Origin: a virus
Reading direction: 5' to 3' (one strand)
Length of the DNA stretch: 36,216 nt
IMG/VR virus record: IMGVR_UViG_3300014933_000243
Location: 1 to 36,216 of that record
This document shows positions 1 to 9,879 of this stretch, piece by piece. How positions within the stretch are numbered: position 1 is the stretch's first letter; each line of letters opens with the position of its first letter. The notes under the pieces were generated by a model. The model made no database searches. It was not told the origin of the DNA and worked only from the letters and a program-made list of their open reading frames with translations. The position numbers and the translations under genes are program-made.

Positions 1-76
1 CTACAGACCCCTCGCCCCCGCTTCGAATAAACATGCTCAAAATTACGAAATGGGCTTGACGCGATAGGATTTTGAT
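1..76. other. Left-end non-coding segment before TerS
   Basis: No gene is seen here. The first 25 bases are clearly more GC-rich (cccctcgcccccg) than the AT-rich right end of the window. Because an HNH endonuclease gene lies at the right end and TerS starts here, this may be next to a cos packaging site, but no terminal repeat between the two ends was found. An AGGA at 66-69 can serve as the ribosome binding site of TerS. Confidence 0.4.
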
Positions 77-535
77 ATGGGAAGACCTCCGAAACCAGCT
101 GAGATCAAACGAGCGACCGGTCGCACGCCGGGCCATGACTCAGGCGGACGTCCGTTGCCCGAACTTGCGAACGTTACGATCCTGCCGATGGCTGAGATCA
201 AACCTGAAGCTCCAGCAATGCTTGGGGAAGATGGCAAGTTGTTCTGGAATAGGATCTGGGATAACGCAATAACTTGGCTTTCTCCCGTCTCTGATCTGAG
301 CGCAATTGAGAATGCCGCCAAGCTTGCTGATGCCGTGACTGCGGCCCGGACCAAGTACATGGCAACCCTTGAATCTGCGGACGGTCGAGCTTATGTCCAG
401 ATCAATAAAGCTTTCACTGACTCACTCGCGTCGCTTGGATTTGATCCGGTATCGCGATCACGCCTTGGAGTAGCTGAAGTGAAGCGCGTAAGCGCCATCG
501 ATCAGCTTCTCGAAAAGAGGTTGAATAGAAAATAG
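77..535 (+). CDS. terS: Terminase small subunit, P27-like
   Basis: 152 aa. The small terminase subunit recognises phage DNA and directs the large subunit to it during packaging into the prohead. The N-terminus reads GRPPKPAEIKRATGRTPG, the hallmark opening of P27-family small terminases, followed by a mostly helical body; the length fits the family. It lies directly before TerL with an 8-bp gap, the standard order. The ATG at 77 is the first start that includes the conserved opening. DNA-binding function is inferred from family and position. Confidence 0.88.
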   Translation: MGRPPKPAEIKRATGRTPGHDSGGRPLPELANVTILPMAEIKPEAPAMLGEDGKLFWNRIWDNAITWLSPVSDLSAIENAAKLADAVTAARTKYMATLESADGRAYVQINKAFTDSLASLGFDPVSRSRLGVAEVKRVSAIDQLLEKRLNRK

Positions 536-543
536 GGGAAATC

Positions 544-2082
544 ATGGGGAAACAAATTAAGGGCTGGCCGCCGCGTTATGTTTCACCACTGACCCCGGCG
601 GATCTTAAAAAGACTCGCGGCGATGACATCATAGATTTCAGCGAAGCTCTTTGTTCGATTACAAAAGATTCAGTTGCCGGAGCAGCCGGAGAACCTTTAA
701 TCTTTAGAGACTGGCAAAAAAATTTAACTCGAGGTTTATTCTCGGTAAAACAAGATGGATCGTTAAAGCACAAGCGTGCACTGATCGGTCTTCCTCGCAA
801 GAATGGAAAGTCCGCATGGCTATCTGCTCTTGCTCTTGAACATTTAGTTCTTGGTCCTACTGGCGGAGAAACATATTCCTGCGCAGCGGAAAAAGAACAA
901 GCAAAAATTGTGTTTGGCACTGCCAAGCGCATGGTTGAAATGCAGCCCGAATTATCAGAGATGCTCGATGTATATCGAGACGCAATCTACAATCCAAAGA
1001 CCGGATCGGTCTATCGGGCGCTTTCAGCGGAAGCATTTACAAAAGAAGGTTTGTCGCCGACATTTGTGGCTTTCGATGAGCTTCACGCTCAGCCAAACCG
1101 TGAACTTTTTGATGTTATGTCTCTCGCAATGGGTGCTCGCCGCGAACCTCTCCTGGTGGCGATTACCACTGCGGGAGTTAAAACTGATACTTCCGGAAAA
1201 GATTCTTTATGTTACCAGCTTTATGAGTACGGTAAAAGAGTTGCGAGCGGTGAAGTTGTTGATCCTAGTTTCTACTTTGCATGGTGGGAAGCAGATCCTG
1301 AATTAGATTTTCGAGATAAAAAATCTTGGGAGTCCGCAAATCCAGGATTCAACGATATCGTTGCGCAAGACGACTTTGCTTCAGCGGTGCTGCAAACACC
1401 GGAAGCTGAATTTAAGACAAAGAGATTAAATGTTTGGACTTCGACGTCTGATGCGTGGCTCCCTCATGGCGCTTGGGATTCTTGTCTTGATTCACGTACT
1501 CTCACAGAAGGCGGTCAAGTTGTACTTGGCTTCGATGGATCATTTAACGGAGACTGCACCGTAATTGTTGCGGTAAGCTGCGATGAAATTCCTCATATTG
1601 TTCCGCTTTATGTCTGGGAAAAACCAGAAGAAGCCGGGGCAGATTGGCAAGTTCCAATCCTTGATGTTGAAGATGCAATAAGGGAAGCTTGCAAGAAGTA
1701 TGAAGTTTTAGAAATAGCCTGCGATCCTTATCGTTGGGCCAGAACGTTTCAGATCCTTGAAGAAGAAGGTTTGCCAGTGGTAACCTTTCCACAAACAGCT
1801 TCAAGAATGACGCCAGCAACAACTCGTTTTTACGAAGCTGTTGTTAACAAATCAATAACTCATGACGGTGATCCTCAAATGTCACGTCATATTGCTAACG
1901 CAACTCTTCGAGTAGATCAACGCGGATCACGTCTTGCAAAAGAAAAACGTGGATCAACTCGTAGGATTGACTTAGCTGTGTCGGCTGTAATGGCGCTTGA
2001 ACGCGCCGTTTGGTGGCACGCACAGGGTGGGAATCTTCCCATGATCTTTGATCCGTGGACTATGGAGGACAACAATGCTTGA
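544..2082 (+). CDS. terL: Terminase large subunit (TerL)
   Basis: 512 aa, full length. It is the ATP-driven packaging motor and genome-cutting nuclease. Visible motifs are Walker A GLPRKNGKS (residues 82-90), Walker B FVAFDELH (174-181, acidic D178/E179), a coupling motif ITTAG (207-211), and a C-terminal RNase H-like nuclease starting at LGFDGS (about 329), with further Asp residues in ACDPYRWA and RRIDLA. This pattern fits the HK97-like Terminase_1 family, many of which package from cos sites. The start has a strong GGGGAAA ribosome binding site at 535-541. The 3' end overlaps the next small gene by 8 bp. Confidence 0.95.
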   Translation: MGKQIKGWPPRYVSPLTPADLKKTRGDDIIDFSEALCSITKDSVAGAAGEPLIFRDWQKNLTRGLFSVKQDGSLKHKRALIGLPRKNGKSAWLSALALEHLVLGPTGGETYSCAAEKEQAKIVFGTAKRMVEMQPELSEMLDVYRDAIYNPKTGSVYRALSAEAFTKEGLSPTFVAFDELHAQPNRELFDVMSLAMGARREPLLVAITTAGVKTDTSGKDSLCYQLYEYGKRVASGEVVDPSFYFAWWEADPELDFRDKKSWESANPGFNDIVAQDDFASAVLQTPEAEFKTKRLNVWTSTSDAWLPHGAWDSCLDSRTLTEGGQVVLGFDGSFNGDCTVIVAVSCDEIPHIVPLYVWEKPEEAGADWQVPILDVEDAIREACKKYEVLEIACDPYRWARTFQILEEEGLPVVTFPQTASRMTPATTRFYEAVVNKSITHDGDPQMSRHIANATLRVDQRGSRLAKEKRGSTRRIDLAVSAVMALERAVWWHAQGGNLPMIFDPWTMEDNNA

Positions 2083-2233
2083 CATTATTACCAGTGTTGC
2101 AGAAATTATCGGAGCAATTCTTATTGTTGCGGGTATTTTTATTCTTGCTGGAACAGGGGCCGGATTGATTTCAGCAGGAATTTCAATCTTTATCTTGTCA
2201 TATCTCGCATCAGAACCGGAGCCTAAGCAATGA
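2075..2233 (+). CDS. Small membrane protein between TerL and portal
   Basis: 52 aa. The start at 2075 is preferred over an in-frame ATG at 2048, because GGAGG at 2064-2068 sits at the right distance. The protein is almost entirely hydrophobic, with two closely spaced Ile/Leu/Gly-rich stretches (about residues 4-25 and 29-43) and a charged tail SEPEPKQ, so one or two membrane segments are expected. It overlaps TerL by 8 bp and the portal by 4 bp, so translation is coupled. Function unknown; position does not show whether it is structural. Confidence 0.7.
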   Translation: MLDIITSVAEIIGAILIVAGIFILAGTGAGLISAGISIFILSYLASEPEPKQ

Positions 2234-3447
2234 GTTTAATTAAGCGCGCAGGAATTGTTGGTCGCTATCCGCAATTCAACAACTACGTTGCGCCTCTTTC
2301 TCAGCTTTACGGTCAGACTAATATTACGTCTGCTGCCGGTGAGCGCATTGATGAGTGGACAGCTCTTGGAGTAAGTGCAGTTCTTGGATCTGTATCGCTT
2401 CTTGCTGACGCTGTAGCTTCACTTCCTCTTCGTGCATATCGCACTGCAAATGGAACACGCGAAGCAATTCCTCTTCCAGATATTATTTCAAATCCAGATC
2501 CGGAATCAAATTCATATGAATTAATTCACCAAACTATGGCGTCTCTTGCTCTTCACGGCAACGCTTATATTCATATTGATCGTGATCGATCAGGTAATGA
2601 GATTGGTTTAGTACCTCTTCACCCTTATCAAATGCAGGTTTTACCTACTGGAGATCAGATTGGTCGCAAGTATTTGCACCTTGGGAACCCAATTGATGCA
2701 CAAGATTTGATTCATATTCGTTGGTTTACACCTCCTCAGTCACTTGTTGGTGTATCTCCAATGATCCAAAATCGCAATTTGATCGGTATCGCGCTTGCTA
2801 TGGATCGTCACATTTCACAATTTTATGCTGAAGGTGCAACACCTTCCTCAGTATTAGAGACAGATCAGAAGCTTACTTTAGATCAGGCTCGTACAATTCA
2901 GGGTACATGGGAAGCTACTCATCGTCGTCATCGTCGTCCCGCTGTGCTTTCCGATGGTCTTAAATGGAAACCAGTTGCAGCATCAGCAACAGATCAGCAA
3001 ATGATTCAAACTCGTGAACAATTAATCCGAGATATTGCTCGCATATTTAGAATTCCCTCACACTTAATTGGCGCAACTGGTGATGCTCAGACTTACCAGA
3101 ACGTTGAACAAGCTTCTTTGAATTTCTTGGTTCACACAATCATGCCGTGGCTTCGTCGTTTAGAAGTTGCGTTTAGTCGATTGCTTCCACCAGGAACAGA
3201 CGTTGCTTTTGATACTTCTGCTCTTCTTCGTACTGATGCTCTTACACGCGCTGAGGTTGGAAAGATTCTTGTATCAACCGGACAACGTACACCAAACGAA
3301 TTAAGAAATCTTGATGGCTTTGAGTCTTATGAAGGCGGAGATGTATTCCACCAAGCATTCCAAGGAACGGCGTTAGCGGGTGGCGAATTGCCACCTCTTG
3401 GCACCGATTCAGATCCTTCAACACCAGTCATGGGAGTAATCGAATAA
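2230..3447 (+). CDS. Portal protein, HK97-like
   Basis: 405 aa. It forms the dodecameric ring at one capsid vertex through which DNA enters and leaves. The sequence follows the HK97/Phage_portal (PF04860) pattern: an N-terminal segment with SAVLGSVSLLADAVASLPL, a central HLGNPIDAQDLIHIRWFTP region, and the clip/stem part with IARIFRIPSHLIG. It sits between TerL and the maturation protease and uses ATGA coupling with the upstream gene. The C-terminus is acidic and flexible (about 375-405). Confidence 0.93.
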   Translation: MSLIKRAGIVGRYPQFNNYVAPLSQLYGQTNITSAAGERIDEWTALGVSAVLGSVSLLADAVASLPLRAYRTANGTREAIPLPDIISNPDPESNSYELIHQTMASLALHGNAYIHIDRDRSGNEIGLVPLHPYQMQVLPTGDQIGRKYLHLGNPIDAQDLIHIRWFTPPQSLVGVSPMIQNRNLIGIALAMDRHISQFYAEGATPSSVLETDQKLTLDQARTIQGTWEATHRRHRRPAVLSDGLKWKPVAASATDQQMIQTREQLIRDIARIFRIPSHLIGATGDAQTYQNVEQASLNFLVHTIMPWLRRLEVAFSRLLPPGTDVAFDTSALLRTDALTRAEVGKILVSTGQRTPNELRNLDGFESYEGGDVFHQAFQGTALAGGELPPLGTDSDPSTPVMGVIE

Positions 3448-4859
3448 TGGCCGAGATGTATCGAGTACCAAAAGCATTACGTGAGCAGGTAGAAATTCTT
3501 GATACTGATCTTGCGTTAACCATTAGGGGAAATGAAACTGTAACTTTAGAAACTGTCGTTGAAATCCGCGACGCATTTGATAGCTCATGGGCTAAAGAAA
3601 TCTGCGACAAGGTTACAAGAGACGCCGCGATAGTTTCTCAAATACCTAAGGAGACACGCATGGCACCCGAAGGAACACCCGATCTAATTGAGGAATTAAC
3701 CGAATGCCTCGGTGATGTTGTCTCAATTTACTTCCGCGCTCATGGAGCTCACTGGAATGTTAAAGGTCCAGACTTCAGCGAATACCATAATCTCTTTGCT
3801 GAGATTTATGAAGACATTTATTCAAGCATTGATCCAATTGCTGAGAATCTTCGCAAGCTTGGAGCTGCTGCTCCTTTCAAATTAGCGGACTTTATGGCTC
3901 TCTCTGAGCTTCCAGATGCCAATGTTGGATCTGATGCACGCGCTTTAGCTGCGGATCTACTTGCAGTAAATGACATTGTTCTTGATCAGCTTTCAGATGT
4001 TTTTGAATGTGCGACCAATGAAAACCAGCAAGGAATTGCAAATTTCATTGCAGAACGTCTTGATATGCATCAAAAATGGAAATGGCAACTATCTTCTTCT
4101 CTTGGAGTTGACATCGTAGAGCCAAATCCAGATCCTCTTGATCCTTCTGGAGTAGATCCAGATGACCAAGAAGGTGCAGCAAAAGACTGGACAGCACCAG
4201 ATTTAATGCCTCGTTCAGAAGAAATCACCGTAGAAACTCAGGGTAATGAGGAGTTAACGATGCAAGAAGAGCGTAAAGTAGCAATCGCATCAGCTGAAAG
4301 AATCACCATGAACGCCGAAGTTCGTGCGGTTTCTTCTGAAGATGGATCGCTTCGCGTTGCCGGATATGCTGCAACATTTAATTCTGAAGCAACCGGACTT
4401 AATTTTCGTGAAGTAATTGCTCCTGGAGCTTTTACTCGTACGCTTCAATCTGGAAATCCCGTCTTCCTTCTTGTCAATCACGATATGGAAGCAATTCCAT
4501 TAGCGTCAACACAATCTGGAACTCTTCGTCTATCTCAGGACAAAATTGGTCTTCGTATGGAAGCTGACCTTGATCCTGCAAACCCTAAGGCGCAGGAATT
4601 GGCTTCAGCTTTGAAGCGTGGAGATGTTGACAAGATGTCTTTTGCTTTCTCAGTAGGTCCAGATGGTCAAACTCGCGAAGAGGGTCTTCGTACTCTTACT
4701 GATCTTGATCTCTTTGAGGTCTCAGTTGTGACATGGCCAGCGTATGACTCAACATCAGCATCAATGCGATCCGCAGGCGAAGAGGATCTTGATCTTCGTA
4801 AGCGTCAACTTGCATTGAAATTTAATCAATATTCCCTTCGCAAGAAGCGTAAGGGTTAA
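3447..4859 (+). CDS. Dps/ferritin-like domain fused to HK97-type prohead protease
   Basis: 470 aa. Residues 1-71 are of unknown type. Residues about 76-220 are a Dps domain: AHWNVKGPDF (101-110), YHNLF (113-117) and SIDPIAENLR (127-136) place H102, H114, D129 and E133 at the spacings of the Dps inter-subunit ferroxidase ligands. Residues 221-271 are an acidic Asp/Pro-rich linker. Residues about 285-440 are an HK97-type prohead protease: VAGYAATFN, FREVIAPGAFTR, NHD with H345, KMSFAF with S398, and LFEVSVVTWPAY. The C-terminus is basic. It lies between portal (TAATG overlap) and major capsid protein, where the maturation protease belongs. The protease should cut the capsid delta domain; the Dps part may bind iron, protect DNA or act as scaffold (inference). 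In-frame starts with good ribosome binding sites exist at 3660 and 4260. Confidence 0.9.
   Translation: MAEMYRVPKALREQVEILDTDLALTIRGNETVTLETVVEIRDAFDSSWAKEICDKVTRDAAIVSQIPKETRMAPEGTPDLIEELTECLGDVVSIYFRAHGAHWNVKGPDFSEYHNLFAEIYEDIYSSIDPIAENLRKLGAAAPFKLADFMALSELPDANVGSDARALAADLLAVNDIVLDQLSDVFECATNENQQGIANFIAERLDMHQKWKWQLSSSLGVDIVEPNPDPLDPSGVDPDDQEGAAKDWTAPDLMPRSEEITVETQGNEELTMQEERKVAIASAERITMNAEVRAVSSEDGSLRVAGYAATFNSEATGLNFREVIAPGAFTRTLQSGNPVFLLVNHDMEAIPLASTQSGTLRLSQDKIGLRMEADLDPANPKAQELASALKRGDVDKMSFAFSVGPDGQTREEGLRTLTDLDLFEVSVVTWPAYDSTSASMRSAGEEDLDLRKRQLALKFNQYSLRKKRKG
3648..3662 (+). promoter_or_regulatory. Internal ribosome binding site and ATG before the Dps domain
   Basis: AAGGAG (3648-3653) followed after 6 bases by ATG (3660) lies in the same frame as the 470-aa gene, at codon 72 (MAPEGTPDL). 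Initiation here would give a 399-aa Dps-protease protein without the N-terminal 71 residues. Spacing is ideal; use is inferred. Confidence 0.6.
4248..4262 (+). promoter_or_regulatory. Internal ribosome binding site and ATG before the protease domain
   Basis: GAGGAG (4248-4253), again exactly 6 bases before an in-frame ATG (4260, codon 272, MQEERKVAI). Initiation here would give a 199-aa protease alone, close to the usual size of HK97-type prohead proteases. It marks the linker between the two domains. Confidence 0.6.
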
Positions 4860-4913
4860 CCCTCGGCGCGAACGCCCCGACGGTCTTCACACACATCAAT
4901 AGAAAGGGACAAA

Positions 4914-6257
4914 ATGTCTCTAGCAGCAAAGCTCATTGAGCAGCGTGACGGTCTTGTCGCCGAGGTTGAAACAACTCTCGCGGCAGAAGACGTTACAGCA
5001 GAAGCTCTTGATGCAGCATCAGTAAAGCAAGATGAAATTGCTAAACTTGATGAGCGCATCGCAGTTGCACAAACAAATGAAAAGCGTACAGCTGAACTTG
5101 TGGAATCACGCAAGGAATCAAAGGTCGCAACATTTGGCGGAGCAACAGTAACTCGCGAAGCAATGACATATGACCGCGATGGAAAGAATTCTTTCGTTCG
5201 CGACATGATCAACGCTTCACTTCGTAACGATTCTGATTCATGGTCTCGTTTGCACCGTCACCAAGCTGAAGTCGCAGTTGAAACTCGCGACATCAACCGC
5301 ACCGACACATCTGGTGGAGATTTTGTACCACCAATTTACCTTACAAACGAATACGCAGAGTTTGCTCGTGCTGCTCGCGTAACCGCTGATCTTCTTACTG
5401 GAATGGCTCTTCCGTCCGGCACAGATTCGATCAACATTCCCCAGATTTCTACCGGATCGCTTTCAGCGTTCCAGGCATCTGATAACTCAGCGACAACAAC
5501 TCGCGATCTTGTAACTTCAACAGTTACAGCGCCTGTTCGTACGATCTCTGGTTACGAGAATGTTTCTATTCAGCTTGTTGAGCAAAGCCCTCTTGCTGGT
5601 GGTCTCGATCGTATGATCTTTGGCGACCTCATGAAGGATTACGCACTTCAGTTGAACACAGCAGTTGTTGGTAACGGCGATGGAACATCAGGTACACTTC
5701 GTGGCTTGATTAACCTTGGCGCAGATACTACAAACGGCATTCCTACAACATGGACCGAAACAACACCTTCAGCAACAGGCGGCTTGACTGCAATGGCTAA
5801 GGCAATTTCTAAGGTTGTTACAAACCGTTACCAGGACGTGGAAGCAATTGTTATGCATCCAGCAACTTGGTACTGGTTCATGAGCCAGGTTGATTCTTCA
5901 TCACGTCCACTCGTGGTTCCTGTTGCAGCTGGTCCATTTAACGCTAACGGCGTTGTTGACGCACCAGGCGCATCAAAGGGTCTTGTTGGAACAATGCACG
6001 GCGTAAAGGTTTACGTTGATGCAACACTTCCAAAGAACTACGGCGCATCAACAAACCAATCTCCAATCTTGGTTGGTAAGTTTTCAGATAGCTACTTGTT
6101 TGAATCAGGTGTTAAGACTCGTGTACTTCCAGATGTATTGTCAGCTAACTTGACAGTGCGTTTCCAGGTTTATGGTTACACAGCGCTTGCTCATCGTTTC
6201 AACAAGGCAGTTACAACAATTGCCGGAACCGGTACAGTTGCACCTTCAGGATACTAA
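4914..6257 (+). CDS. Major capsid protein, HK97 fold with delta domain
   Basis: 447 aa. Residues 1-70 are highly charged and helical (EIAKLDERIAVAQTNEKRT), typical of the delta/scaffold domain removed during maturation. The rest matches the HK97-type capsid protein: GGDFVPPIYL near 130, IPQISTG, an E-loop region, VVGNGDGTSGTLRGLIN, and AIVMHPATWYWF in the A/P domains. Located after the protease, as expected. Upstream (4860-4913) is GC-rich with a small GGCG-CGAA-CGCC hairpin; the ribosome binding site is AAAGGG. The gene is followed by a very stable hairpin rather than an immediately adjoining gene. Confidence 0.93.
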   Translation: MSLAAKLIEQRDGLVAEVETTLAAEDVTAEALDAASVKQDEIAKLDERIAVAQTNEKRTAELVESRKESKVATFGGATVTREAMTYDRDGKNSFVRDMINASLRNDSDSWSRLHRHQAEVAVETRDINRTDTSGGDFVPPIYLTNEYAEFARAARVTADLLTGMALPSGTDSINIPQISTGSLSAFQASDNSATTTRDLVTSTVTAPVRTISGYENVSIQLVEQSPLAGGLDRMIFGDLMKDYALQLNTAVVGNGDGTSGTLRGLINLGADTTNGIPTTWTETTPSATGGLTAMAKAISKVVTNRYQDVEAIVMHPATWYWFMSQVDSSSRPLVVPVAAGPFNANGVVDAPGASKGLVGTMHGVKVYVDATLPKNYGASTNQSPILVGKFSDSYLFESGVKTRVLPDVLSANLTVRFQVYGYTALAHRFNKAVTTIAGTGTVAPSGY

Positions 6258-6270
6258 TTATCCTAGCTTT

Positions 6271-6304
6271 GACGCTGGCTCTACCTTCGGGTAGGGTCAG
6301 CGCC
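6271..6304 (+). other. Strong RNA hairpin with UUCG loop after the capsid gene
   Basis: A 13-bp uninterrupted stem (6273-6285 with 6290-6302, two G-U pairs) closes on a C(UUCG)G tetraloop at 6286-6289. One more pair lies beyond an A-C mismatch. No T-run follows, so it may be a weak or T-less terminator, an attenuator, or a 3' end stabiliser of the capsid message. Confidence 0.75.
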
Positions 6305-6329
6305 TTAGCGCAACATTTAAGGGGAAATT

Positions 6330-6476
6330 ATGCAATCAATTTTTTTAGAAGGTTTAACTACAGCAAGAGATTTAGTTAAACAAAAAGGAATTGAAGCTCT
6401 TGAAGCTTTGATCCTAGAACATGAAAAAGGTGTGATTGAGACCGCCGCTGTAGATCCACGAGTGGAAATACGATGA
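6330..6476 (+). CDS. Small helical protein after the capsid gene
   Basis: 48 aa (MQSIFLEGLTTARDLVKQ...), with a strong GGGGAAA ribosome binding site at 6321-6327 and ATGA overlap with the next gene. It appears to form one long amphipathic helix (LVKQKGIEALEALILEHEK). Function unknown. It is the first gene of the block between capsid and connectors, so it could be a minor capsid or decoration-related protein, but nothing in the sequence proves it. Confidence 0.65.
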   Translation: MQSIFLEGLTTARDLVKQKGIEALEALILEHEKGVIETAAVDPRVEIR

Positions 6477-7189
6477 AAATTAAAGACAAAGTTGCCATAG
6501 GAATGGTGAACGACGGATCAATTAATGCAAATTTAGTGATTGATTTGATCCAGATCTCACGAAAGAGATCAGACAGATTTGATTCTTTTGTTCAAGTTTC
6601 CAATATAGGACTTCTTACAAGGTCTCGAAATCTTTTAGTTAAAAATTTTTTAGATCAGACTTCAGCTTCCTGGCTGCTTATGATTGACTCAGATGAACGT
6701 TTAGAATTAGAAACGTTTGATAAATTGGTCAATGCGGCTCATGATAAGGATCGCCCGGTAGTATCAGCGCTGGTATTTGCTGCCTTTTTTGATGATGATA
6801 ATCATCTTCGGCCCATTCCTACCATTTATCGCGATCTTCCTGAATCTGGTCTTCAAGCAATGGACGATTATCCAATTGATGAAGTGATTAAGGTCGATGC
6901 TGCCGGAACTGGCTGTCTTTTGATCCACCGATCAGTCTTACTTGAACTTCAGAGCAAAGCTACAGAGAATCAGGGTCCAGATTGGGCTTGGTTTGTAGAT
7001 GGAGCAATTGCCGGACGTTGGTTTGGTGAAGATCTGCTTTTTTCCAAGCGTTTAGGATCTCTGGGAATTCCGATCCATGCGCACACTGGCGCAATCTGCG
7101 CACACAATAAAACTTTTTGGCTCGATCAGCGTCATCACAAGCCGTTTCGCGAGGCGGCTTTGGAAAGTAAATCTAAAGCATCGGACTAG
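6473..7189 (+). CDS. GT-A fold glycosyltransferase-like protein
   Basis: 238 aa. The features of a family-2-like sugar transferase are present: TRSRNLLV (49-56), WLLMIDSDERLE (67-78) carrying the metal-binding DSD at 72-74, a mid-protein acceptor loop with GTGCLLIHR (146-153), GEDLLFSKRLGSLG (185-198) and a late His-rich part (H202, H204, H211). No membrane segment is seen, so it acts in the cytoplasm. It lies next to the collagen-like fibre gene and is paired with another glycosyltransferase at 12172, which suggests that it decorates a virion protein. The sugar donor cannot be read from the sequence. Confidence 0.8.
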   Translation: MKIKDKVAIGMVNDGSINANLVIDLIQISRKRSDRFDSFVQVSNIGLLTRSRNLLVKNFLDQTSASWLLMIDSDERLELETFDKLVNAAHDKDRPVVSALVFAAFFDDDNHLRPIPTIYRDLPESGLQAMDDYPIDEVIKVDAAGTGCLLIHRSVLLELQSKATENQGPDWAWFVDGAIAGRWFGEDLLFSKRLGSLGIPIHAHTGAICAHNKTFWLDQRHHKPFREAALESKSKASD

Positions 7190-7218
7190 TTGTTACCCCC
7201 TGGCAGCTAGTCCGATGC
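7178..7218 (+). other. 18-bp hairpin between glycosyltransferase and collagen-like fibre
   Basis: The arms gcatcggactag (7178-7189) and ctagtccgatgc (7207-7218) are perfect inverted repeats. Pairing continues inward to 7195/7201 with three G-U pairs, leaving a CCCCC loop. The stop codon of the glycosyltransferase lies in the left arm and the fibre ribosome binding site starts 12 bases after it. No T-run follows. It is likely an RNA processing, attenuation or stability element. Confidence 0.8.
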
Positions 7219-7241
7219 CTCTATAAATCAAGGAGATCCTA

Positions 7242-9317
<2,076 letters not shown>

Positions 9318-9339
9318 CCCACGGTAAAAGAGGAAAAAC

Positions 9340-9879
9340 ATGACATCACGTCTACAACAACGCCGCGACACTGCAGCTAACTGGACATCAAACAATCCAA
9401 CTCTTGCTGCTGGCGAAATCGGTTATGAAACTGACACCGCAAAGTGGAAAGTTGGTAACGGATCAACAGCTTGGGCTTCTCTTGCTTATGCTTACACGGC
9501 TGGCGCGGCAGGAGCTACCGGCCCAACAGGTCCAACAGGTCCAACAGGTACAACAACCGGATTACTTGGTTTTGATCCTCAAACTGGAACTACATACACT
9601 CTTGTTGCGGCTGATGCAAATAAATTAGTTACAGCTTCAAATGCATCTGCAATTACAATTACAGTTCCGCCTTCAGTATTTTCTGCAAATGACGTAATTA
9701 ATGTTCAACAAATTGGTGCGGGTCAAGTTACATTTGCAGCCGGATCTGGAGTAACAATTACATCAAATGGAGCAACATCTGCCGCTCCTAAACTTCGCGT
9801 TCAATATTCCGCATGTTCAATTATTTGTTCTGTAGGAGGCGCAACACCTTCATTTACAATTATTGGAGATATTGCCTAA
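9340..9879 (+). CDS. Short fibre protein with Mtd-N-like head domain
   Basis: 179 aa. The N-terminal 50 residues (QQRRDTAANWTSNNPTLAAG, then EIGYETDTAKWKVGNGSTAW) match the small beta domain seen at the N-terminus of major tropism determinant and many phage fibres (Mtd_N, PF18454). A short collagen patch ([13 protein letters not shown], about 59-71) follows, then a beta-rich C-terminal domain. It probably attaches to the virion and works with the preceding collagen-like fibre and the following glycine-rich protein, to which it is coupled by TAATG. Receptor or decoration role is inferred. Confidence 0.8.
   Translation: MTSRLQQRRDTAANWTSNNPTLAAGEIGYETDTAKWKVGNGSTAWASLAYAYTAGAAGATGPTGPTGPTGTTTGLLGFDPQTGTTYTLVAADANKLVTASNASAITITVPPSVFSANDVINVQQIGAGQVTFAAGSGVTITSNGATSAAPKLRVQYSACSIICSVGGATPSFTIIGDIA

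Noticed and set aside
851-1822. Alternative-frame ORFs within TerL (851-1306 plus, 1544-1822 minus)
   Set aside because: Shadows of the terminase gene; its own frame carries all conserved motifs.
9813-9878. Longer N-terminal start for the glycine-rich adhesin
   Set aside because: The extension lies inside the preceding gene and reads as its shifted frame; the TAATG start at 9879 is the better one.
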